A DNA stretch of 7,062 nucleotides from SAR324 cluster bacterium (GTDB lineage: Bacteria > SAR324 > JACQKK01): contig JACZVE010000164.1 in the NCBI GenBank assembly GCA_022572825.1, forward strand, positions 1-7,062. Direction: 5' to 3'. Shown in pieces: positions 1 through 5,114 of the stretch. Numbering within the stretch: the first letter of the stretch is position 1; every line of letters starts with the position of its first letter. A model generated the notes under the pieces. It saw only the letters and a program-made list of their open reading frames with translations. It was not told the origin of the DNA and did not search any database. A program made the position numbers and the translations under genes.

Positions 1-1908
1 TTCCCGATCGTACACCGGGCTCTCGCGAAATCCTTCCGCAAAGTATACCGGTCGCCGCTCCTTCAGCGCACCGGCCAGGGAAGCGTCGGCTGGAGCGGCA
101 GGCGGACGCGGGTCGAGGGCCGGCCGCACGCCGATCACGGCGGTGCGCAACGTGACCACCCGCACGGGCCGGTCCCCCATCACATCGCCGTACTGCGCTG
201 CGTAGGCCGCCTCGAAGGCAGCGCGGATCTCGGGGCGCCCGCACGACTCGCCTGGCAGCGGCGTGCGCACCTCGTGGATCTGTCCGTCGTAGGCCATGTC
301 CGCCTCATACTGCGCGTACACCCGCACCACGGCAACGCCCTCGTCTTGGATGAGCCGCCGCCCTGCGGCGAAATGCTCCTCCATGATGCCGTACAATTCG
401 CCCGGCTCCAGGCGCTCCAGCCGCTCGTTGAGACTGAGCACGAAGTCGTGCCGCACGTCGGCGGTGAGACAGCCCAGCGCCGAGGTGATTCCCGGCCAGG
501 CGGGAACGAGCGCCTTTGCAATCCCCAACTCCTGCAGCAGCGCGGAGGCATGGAGCGGCCCCGCCCCGCCGTAGGCGACCAGGGCGAAGTCGCGCGGGTC
601 CAGCCCTCGCTCCATGGTGAGCGTGCGGATGCTGGCGGCGATCTTGTGATTGGCCACCTGCAGGATGGCCCACGCCGCCGCCACGGCATCCATGCCCAGG
701 GTGCGCCCGATCTCCTCGCCGATCGCGCGCTCCGCCGCCGCGCGGTCGAGCCGGTAGCCGGCCTCGCGCCCAATCGGATTGTCGGGGTTGATGCGGCCCA
801 GCAGCAGATTGGCGTCGGTGACGGTGGGTGCGCTGCCCCCCTGGCCGTAACAGACCGGACCCGGATCGGCGCCCGCGCTGTGGGGGCCGATGTTGAGCAC
901 ACCGGCACGGTCGATCCAGGCGATGCTGCCGCCCCCGGCGCCCGCGGTGCGGATATCGAGCATGGGCACGCGGATGGGCAGGCCATACTCCAGGCTCGCC
1001 TCGCGGGCCGTGGCCGCCTGCCCGTTCACCACCACCGCGATGTCCAGGCTGGTGCCGCCCACGTCGCAGGCGATGAGATTGTGCTCGCCGCACGCTTCGC
1101 CCAGCCGCCCCACGGCGGCTACCCCCGCCGCCGGCCCGGAAAGGATGGTATTGACGGCATGGCGCCGGGCGACTGCCTGCGACATCACCCCGCCGTTGGA
1201 CTGGATGATCAGCACTTCGCGGTCGAAGCCGGCGGCCTGGAGGGAATCCATCAGGCTGTTCAGGTAGCGCACGATCAACGGTTGCACATAACCGTTCAGC
1301 ACCGCCGTGCTGGTGCGCTCGAACTCGCGGATTTCCGGGAGCAGATCCGAGGCCGCCACCACGTAGGGATTGGGCCAGACCTTCTCCAGCACCTCGCGGG
1401 CAAAGCGCTCATTGGCCGGGTTGGCATACGCGTTGATGAAGCTGACCACCACCACTTCCGCACCACGCGCCAGCAGCACTTCCGCCGCGGCGCGAACGTC
1501 CCGCTCGCTGGGCCGTCGCGACGCATTGCCCCGGAAATCGGTGCGCTCGGCAATTTCCAGGCGGCAGTCCCGCGAGGCGAGGGGCCGGAAGCTCCCCTTG
1601 AGGCCGTAGGTATCCGGCCGGTCCCGCCGGCGCAGTTCGATCACGTCACGGAACCCCTCCGTCATGATCAAACCGACACGGGCGCCTTTGCGCTCCACGA
1701 CGGCATTGGTGGCGATGGTGGTGCCGTGAATGATCAGCCCGATACGCCCGATTTCCGCGCCTATTGCCCGCAGTCCCTCGAGCAGCGCCAGCGAGGGGTC
1801 CGCCGGGGTAGAGGGCACCTTGGCCACCCGCACCGCACCCGTCGCCTCGTCCAGCGACACCAGGTCCGTGAAGGTGCCTCCGATATCGATCCCGACGATG
1901 ACGGTCAT
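1..1908 (-). CDS. hyuA: HyuA-type hydantoinase/oxoprolinase subunit A, 3' end off the window
   Basis: The frame is open without a stop from the ATG at 1908 to the left edge, giving 636 residues. Family members are usually about 680-700 residues, so perhaps 50 C-terminal residues are missing. The ASKHA-type ATPase phosphate motif DIGGTFTD is at residues 8-15, followed by HGTTIATNAV (61-70), SGPAAGV (257-263), DVGGTSLD (282-289), AGAGGGSIAW (322-331), SAGADPGPVCYG (344-355) and YGGAGPLHA (446-454). All are hallmarks of the hydantoinase A/5-oxoprolinase family. Members hydrolyse cyclic amides such as N-methylhydantoin or 5-oxoproline with ATP, normally with a HyuB partner; that gene would lie beyond the left edge. 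The substrate cannot be told from sequence, and the related acetone/acetophenone carboxylase subunits are an alternative. The start was chosen because the domain begins right after it; no convincing Shine-Dalgarno precedes it. It is divergent from the diguanylate cyclase gene. Confidence 0.93.
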   Translation of the reverse strand, partial: MTVIVGIDIGGTFTDLVSLDEATGAVRVAKVPSTPADPSLALLEGLRAIGAEIGRIGLIIHGTTIATNAVVERKGARVGLIMTEGFRDVIELRRRDRPDTYGLKGSFRPLASRDCRLEIAERTDFRGNASRRPSERDVRAAAEVLLARGAEVVVVSFINAYANPANERFAREVLEKVWPNPYVVAASDLLPEIREFERTSTAVLNGYVQPLIVRYLNSLMDSLQAAGFDREVLIIQSNGGVMSQAVARRHAVNTILSGPAAGVAAVGRLGEACGEHNLIACDVGGTSLDIAVVVNGQAATAREASLEYGLPIRVPMLDIRTAGAGGGSIAWIDRAGVLNIGPHSAGADPGPVCYGQGGSAPTVTDANLLLGRINPDNPIGREAGYRLDRAAAERAIGEEIGRTLGMDAVAAAWAILQVANHKIAASIRTLTMERGLDPRDFALVAYGGAGPLHASALLQELGIAKALVPAWPGITSALGCLTADVRHDFVLSLNERLERLEPGELYGIMEEHFAAGRRLIQDEGVAVVRVYAQYEADMAYDGQIHEVRTPLPGESCGRPEIRAAFEAAYAAQYGDVMGDRPVRVVTLRTAVIGVRPALDPRPPAAPADASLAGALKERRPVYFAEGFRESPVYDRE

Positions 1909-2133
1909 GGCTGCATGCGCCGCGGTGCAAGCCGCACGGGCCGGAAAGGCCGGGCCACCGGCTGCGCGCGTTCCCCTCGTTTCGGCAAGTGATCCTCGCA
2001 GCACCCGCGCCGCGCGTCAATGCGGCTCGCCGCCCGCGGCGGCGCACCGCTCCCGACGAATCCGTTCGCGGCCATCCTCGGCCGGATTTGCCGATTGATG
2101 TAACCGGTGCCCGTCTGACGAACCGAGCCTGTG

Positions 2134-2145
2134 AGTGAATTCACT
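2134..2145. promoter_or_regulatory. Perfect 12-bp palindrome (possible operator)
   Basis: AGTGAATTCACT is a perfect, gapless inverted repeat in the divergent intergenic region. Its length and position between two outward-facing genes would suit a dimeric regulator. It could equally be chance, and no regulator gene is adjacent. Confidence 0.25.
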
Positions 2146-2227
2146 GGCCGGATTCCAGCAGGAGTGCGCAATGGCTCCTCTCTCCATTGCTGTGTCGTTG
2201 CACCCCGGAAAATGGCTCCCAGCACCT

Positions 2228-2255
2228 TTCACAATCCCAATAGAGACACAATAAC
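2228..2255 (+). promoter_or_regulatory. Candidate sigma70-like promoter for the GGDEF gene
   Basis: TTCACA at 2228-2233 matches five of six bases of the TTGACA -35 box. AATAAC at 2250-2255, 16 bp further on, matches four of six bases of TATAAT. The pair sits in the most AT-rich stretch of the intergenic region. It would give a leader of roughly 130 nt before the ATG at 2392. This is consensus matching only. Confidence 0.3.
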
Positions 2256-2330
2256 CTGCTTTCTTGGATTCATTTCCCCGATTTGTGGTATTGAGGGCCT
2301 GGAGGGTCGTTCAGCGAAAGTTGGCGGCTC

Positions 2331-2354
2331 TAACCTGGCGATGTCGCCTAACCT
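2331..2354. promoter_or_regulatory. Palindrome bracketed by TAACCT direct repeats, upstream of the GGDEF gene
   Basis: TAACCT at 2331-2336 and again at 2349-2354 brackets the inverted repeat GGCGA-TG-TCGCC (2337-2348). A third TAACCT lies at 2252-2257. The element ends 37 bp before the preferred ATG at 2392, so it would be in the 5' leader or a proximal operator. It also contains the alternative in-frame ATG at 2341. The function is unknown. Confidence 0.3.
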
Positions 2355-2391
2355 ATTTCGGGTTCCCTTTCAAAAGTTCCGTGTCACAAAG

Positions 2392-3528
2392 ATGAGCGCC
2401 AAACCCGACCTCGAGATCACTCGCATCGAGCTCGACCAACGCCCCGAACTGCGTGCCCAGATTGTAAATACCCTTAAAGGCACACGATATTTCGCTAACG
2501 TCTCCGAGGAGATCCTCGAATACGTGCTGAGGGAGAGCCGTCTCGTCCGCCTGCGTCCCGGCGACACACTGATCGCGGAGAGCAGCGAGAACATTGACGC
2601 GTTTTACTTCCTGCTGAGCGGATCGGTCGGAGCCCACGTCGCGGGCAAATACATTCACTCGATCAACGACGTGGGCGACGCGGTCGGTGAGATGGGGGTC
2701 ATCACGCAGTCGCCCCGTTCGGCGGATGTCATCGCGGAACTCGACACGGAACTGGTTGAGATTCCGTGGCAGGTCATCAAGGCGCACCTTGCACGCGATC
2801 CGCAGCGCACGATTGCATTCTTTGACGTGATGACAGTCTTTTTGGCGGAGAAACTCAAAAACACGATGCGGCGTGTCCACTTGTACGAGGGCTTTATCAC
2901 GGAGGTCATGGAAGAACAGCGGACAAAAGATGAACTGACCGACGAATTGCTCGCAAAATTCGAAAACCTGGCGCAGTCCAACGAAAATCTGAAAGACCTC
3001 GCCATTCGTGACCGGATGACCAACCTTTTCAATCATGCCGAATTCAAGGACAATCTGGGGCGGCAAATCAAGGTCTATCGCCGCAATCAAGAGCCATTCA
3101 GCCTGGTAATCGCAGACCTCGACGATTTCAAGCGCGTCAACGACACCTATGGACATCTCGCCGGCGACCGGGTGATTCGAAATGCGGCCGACATTCTGGT
3201 GCAGTCGCTGAGGGAAGAAATCGACTCCGTCTACCGCTACGGCGGCGAGGAATTCGCCATCCTCATGAGAAACACGCCGGAGTCAATTGGATCGATAGTT
3301 ATGGATCGCATCCGCGCCAAGCTGGAGGTAAGCGCCGTTCAAGCTAACGGCACCGATCTGTATACGACCATGAGCATCGGTGTCGGAGAATTCAAGCCAC
3401 AATGGCAGATGGACGAGTTCATAGCCAAGGTGGACCAAGCTATGTATTGCGCCAAGCGTGCGGGGAAAAACAAGGTGGTCACGGTTGCAGACGCAATGCT
3501 CGCGGCAACGCCGGCGGATGACGCTTAA
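2392..3528 (+). CDS. Diguanylate cyclase with N-terminal cyclic-nucleotide-binding domain (CNB-coiled coil-GGDEF)
   Basis: The product (378 aa) should condense two GTP into c-di-GMP under control of a ligand-binding domain. Residues about 25-140 form a CRP/PKA-type cNMP-binding fold. Its phosphate-binding cassette has G99-E100, then eight residues, then R109-S-A, the spacing found in true cNMP binders. Residues about 160-205 look like a helical coiled-coil linker. The GGDEF domain follows: RDRMTNLFN (206-214), metal-binding DLDDFKRVND (242-251), YGHLAGD (254-260), signature GGEEF (284-288) and SIGVGEF near the end. The RxxD inhibitory site is degenerate: the Arg position is E275, leaving ExxD at 275-278. 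No signal peptide or membrane helix is seen, so it is probably cytosolic. The ATG at 2392 begins just before the recognisable domain; the ATG at 2341 and GTG at 2131 are in-frame alternatives, and none has a good Shine-Dalgarno. GC content is lower than in neighbouring genes. Domain assignment is firm; the ligand (cAMP, cGMP or none) is inferred. Confidence 0.93.
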   Translation: MSAKPDLEITRIELDQRPELRAQIVNTLKGTRYFANVSEEILEYVLRESRLVRLRPGDTLIAESSENIDAFYFLLSGSVGAHVAGKYIHSINDVGDAVGEMGVITQSPRSADVIAELDTELVEIPWQVIKAHLARDPQRTIAFFDVMTVFLAEKLKNTMRRVHLYEGFITEVMEEQRTKDELTDELLAKFENLAQSNENLKDLAIRDRMTNLFNHAEFKDNLGRQIKVYRRNQEPFSLVIADLDDFKRVNDTYGHLAGDRVIRNAADILVQSLREEIDSVYRYGGEEFAILMRNTPESIGSIVMDRIRAKLEVSAVQANGTDLYTTMSIGVGEFKPQWQMDEFIAKVDQAMYCAKRAGKNKVVTVADAMLAATPADDA

Positions 3529-3540
3529 AGATTCGAATAC

Positions 3541-3573
3541 GATTGAGCCGCGTTCACAGGTGGCGCGGCAATC
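3541..3573 (+). terminator. Stem-loop just after the GGDEF gene (possible terminator)
   Basis: GATTG-AG-CCGCG (3541-3552) pairs with CGCGG-CAATC (3564-3573), leaving a 2-nt bulge and an 11-nt loop. It starts 12 nt after the TAA stop. No U-run follows, so it is not a classical intrinsic terminator. It may act as a 3'-end stabiliser or a Rho-linked end. Confidence 0.35.
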
Positions 3574-3792
3574 ACCCCATGACAGAGCCGGCGAGGGAGG
3601 CGCCCCGCCCGCCGGTCCGCCCCGCTCTCTCCACCCCCTGCATCGCTTCATGATGGGCAGCAACGCGGCAAAGTCGAGTGCGCTGCGCGGGGTGCTCGGC
3701 GCTGGTCATCGAGGACGGTGACTGACGACTGCTCGCAGTGAGCCAGGCAGTGGGGCCGGCGGCGGCGGAGCCACGGCGGCTCCCGCATAGAT

Positions 3793-3803
3793 AAGGATAA
3801 GGG
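3793..3803 (+). promoter_or_regulatory. Ribosome-binding site fixing the usp GTG start
   Basis: AAGG at 3793-3796 lies 7 nt before the GTG at 3804, inside a purine-rich tract following the hairpin at 3767-3783. It supports the GTG start, after which the conserved UspA N-terminus begins immediately. Confidence 0.6.
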
Positions 3804-4232
3804 GTGTATAGGTCCATTCTGATACCGATCGACCTGGGGCAAGAGAGTTCCTGGAGTAAGGCACTGCCATGCGCCATCGAACTGGCGCGGTCCTACTCGG
3901 CCGAATTGAACGTCATGACCGTGTTTCCCGACTTCGGTATGTCGATGGTCAGTGTCAACTTCCCGGCCGGATTCGAGGAAAAAGGCCTCGCCAGCGTGAC
4001 CGAGGCGTTGGCGAAATTCGTCGAACAGCAGGTTCCGGAGGGGATATCCGTCACGTCCCACGTTGCGCACGGGACCATCTATTCGGAGATTATGGCGGCT
4101 GCCGACAAGCTGGGGTGCGATCTCATCTTGCTCTCCTCCCATCGGCCGGAAATGCGGGATTATCTGATCGGGCCCAACGCCGCCCGCGTCGTGCGCCATG
4201 CGAACCAGTCGGTATTCGTGGTTCGCGACTGA
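3804..4232 (+). CDS. Universal stress protein, UspA family
   Basis: The product is a 142-residue single-domain UspA protein, the usual family length. It opens with the beta-strand motif YRSILIPIDLG (residues 2-12). It ends with the family's C-terminal block: a hydrophobic strand CDLILLSSH, then DYLIGPNAARVVRHA and a final strand SVFVVRD. The ATP-binding pattern of nucleotide-binding Usps (GxxG, nine residues, G-S/T) is degraded here: the strand is followed by S-S-H-R rather than glycines, and Gly-Pro replaces Gly-Ser. The protein may therefore not bind ATP in the canonical way. Such proteins are cytosolic dimers linked to stress survival, and the client is unknown. The GTG start is backed by a good Shine-Dalgarno. 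The gene lies 275 bp after the cyclase and 123 bp before tauE on the same strand, so co-transcription with tauE is possible but unproven. Confidence 0.92.
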   Translation: MYRSILIPIDLGQESSWSKALPCAIELARSYSAELNVMTVFPDFGMSMVSVNFPAGFEEKGLASVTEALAKFVEQQVPEGISVTSHVAHGTIYSEIMAAADKLGCDLILLSSHRPEMRDYLIGPNAARVVRHANQSVFVVRD

Positions 4233-4245
4233 AAACGTCAATTCC

Positions 4246-4269
4246 CGCCGCGCCTTGCGGCCCGCGGCG
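4246..4269 (+). terminator. Stem-loop shortly after usp (possible terminator or attenuator)
   Basis: CGCCGCG (4246-4252) and CGCGGCG (4263-4269) form a perfect 7-bp GC stem with a 10-nt loop, 13 nt after the usp stop. No U-run follows. It could separate usp from the tauE unit or reduce read-through. In such GC-rich DNA the stem may also be fortuitous. Confidence 0.3.
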
Positions 4270-4318
4270 CCTCGCGGACAAGCAGGCCGCCCATGCCGCC
4301 TTCGGGCAGGGAGGTTCG

Positions 4319-4345
4319 ATGGCGGCGTGTTTGGGTTTTGCTTGA
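4319..4345 (+). CDS. Possible 8-residue leader peptide upstream of tauE
   Basis: ATG at 4319 opens an eight-codon frame (MAACLGFA) that ends at a TGA at 4343-4345, 10 nt before the tauE ATG. It is preceded by AGGGAGG at 4308-4314, the strongest Shine-Dalgarno-like sequence near tauE, whose own start has a poor one. That layout would allow translational coupling. It is too short to judge by coding statistics, so it is reported as a possibility only. Confidence 0.25.
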   Translation: MAACLGFA

Positions 4346-4355
4346 CCGGCGTAGG

Positions 4356-5114
4356 ATGGATCAACAGTTTCTCATTCTGACAATCGCCGTCGTCGTCGCG
4401 TCAGCCCTGCAATCGGCCACCGGAATCGGGTTCGGTGTGATCGCCGGCCCGGTGATGCTTATCGTTCTCAACAGCGGGGCCGCCATCCAGATCAGTATCG
4501 CGCTCAGTCTTCTGATCGCTGTGGTGCTCGTTCCCTCGCTGTGGCGGAATATGGACCGCCAACTGCTGGTTCGCTTCCTTGCCGGCTCGCTCGTCGGGCT
4601 TCCCGTCGGCCTGGTCATATTCCTGAGCATCGAGATCGACCTGCTGAAACTCCTGGCCGGCCTGGCGGTCTTGTTCACGCTGGTTTTCGTTTTGCGCGCC
4701 AAGGCCGCCACCCCCCTCGCGGGCGGCGGGGGTGGCGGCAAGTTGGAGCAACTTTCCATGGGTGGCATTTCGGGCGCCATGAGCGGCAGCCTCGCCATGC
4801 CCGGTCCGATTCCGGCAGCTTGGATGTTGGCGCGGGGCTACGACAAGACCACTGTCCGCGCAACCATCCTGGCCATGTTCATATTCTCCTATCCGGCCGC
4901 CCTCGCGCTGCAAGCTTCTCTGGTGGGGGTCAGCAGCGAGACCGTCTGGCAGAGCATGATCCTCGCACCGCCGTCCCTTGTCGGCGTCTACATCGGCCGA
5001 TGGCTGGCCGCCCTGCTCACCGAGCGCATATTCCAGTGGGCGTTGATCTCGGTTCTGGCGACGACGACGATCTTTCTTTTCTTCAGCTCCATTCCAAATC
5101 TGGTACCCCGATGA
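4356..5114 (+). CDS. TauE/SafE family membrane protein (probable sulfite/organoanion exporter)
   Basis: The 252-residue, very hydrophobic protein has about eight predicted membrane segments in two related halves, typical of the TauE/SafE family (about 250 aa). The first half starts with a helix carrying SATGIGFGVIAGP (residues 20-32). The second half repeats the glycine-rich signature as GGISGAMSGSLAMPGP (136-151). The halves are joined by a cytosol-type loop with arginine and lysine (R114, K116) and a run of six glycines (123-128), an unusually flexible linker. Family members export small anions such as sulfite or sulfoacetate from the inner membrane; the actual substrate is unknown. The ATG at 4356 is preferred because the hydrophobic N-terminus follows at once. 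In-frame alternatives are TTG at 4338 and ATG at 4293, which would add an arginine-rich extension. Its stop overlaps the next gene's start as ATGA, indicating translational coupling. Confidence 0.9.
   Translation: MDQQFLILTIAVVVASALQSATGIGFGVIAGPVMLIVLNSGAAIQISIALSLLIAVVLVPSLWRNMDRQLLVRFLAGSLVGLPVGLVIFLSIEIDLLKLLAGLAVLFTLVFVLRAKAATPLAGGGGGGKLEQLSMGGISGAMSGSLAMPGPIPAAWMLARGYDKTTVRATILAMFIFSYPAALALQASLVGVSSETVWQSMILAPPSLVGVYIGRWLAALLTERIFQWALISVLATTTIFLFFSSIPNLVPR

Larger units (their letters stand above)
1909..2391. other. Divergent intergenic region between hyuA and the GGDEF gene
   Basis: These 483 bases separate two divergently transcribed genes. The frame of the GGDEF gene stays open upstream to a GTG at 2131, but the peptide encoded by 2131-2391 shows no recognisable domain, so it is treated as non-coding. 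The half next to hyuA (1909-2100) is GC-rich like hyuA. The half next to the GGDEF gene, especially 2226-2290, is much richer in A and T, as expected for a promoter zone. It contains a perfect 12-bp palindrome at 2134-2145, a candidate sigma70 promoter at 2228-2255, and TAACCT hexamers at 2252, 2331 and 2349. No tRNA or recognised riboswitch is seen. Confidence 0.6.
3529..3803. other. Intergenic region upstream of the universal stress gene
   Basis: These 275 bases are GC-rich and contain no supported gene. They hold the stem-loop at 3541-3573, a tight inverted repeat ACTGC-TC-GCAGT (3728-3739), and GGAGCC-ACGGC-GGCTCC (3767-3783) directly upstream of the usp ribosome-binding site. I do not see a clear -35/-10 pair for usp. 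The second hairpin lies in the presumed leader and could affect access to the start. Confidence 0.45.

Noticed and set aside
180..1093. Minus-strand frames at 180-986 and 305-1093
   Set aside because: They are alternative frames within hyuA, arginine/alanine-rich and motif-free. The hyuA frame itself is uninterrupted, so they are not evidence of a frameshift.
274..1992. Long plus-strand open frame of 572 codons opposite hyuA
   Set aside because: It is codon-aligned with hyuA on the other strand, and high-GC coding DNA keeps that antisense frame free of stops. Its translation is His/Arg/Gly-rich with no family motif, while the minus-strand reading has every HyuA motif.
2131..2391. N-terminal extension of the cyclase from the GTG at 2131
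   Set aside because: The extra 87 residues look like translated intergenic DNA, overlap the candidate promoter and repeats, and lack a Shine-Dalgarno. The domain is complete from the ATG at 2392.
2353..3156. 267-codon minus-strand frame within the cyclase gene
   Set aside because: It is the codon-aligned antisense of a clear CNB-GGDEF gene and has no recognisable domain.
3648..4364. 238-codon minus-strand frame covering usp
   Set aside because: It is opposite a well-supported UspA gene with its own Shine-Dalgarno, and its translation shows no domain.
4541..5110. Upstream extension of the PLP-M24 frame
   Set aside because: It lies wholly within tauE in another frame and reads as His/Arg/Gly-rich nonsense. 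Desulfhydrase similarity begins only after the ATG at 5111.
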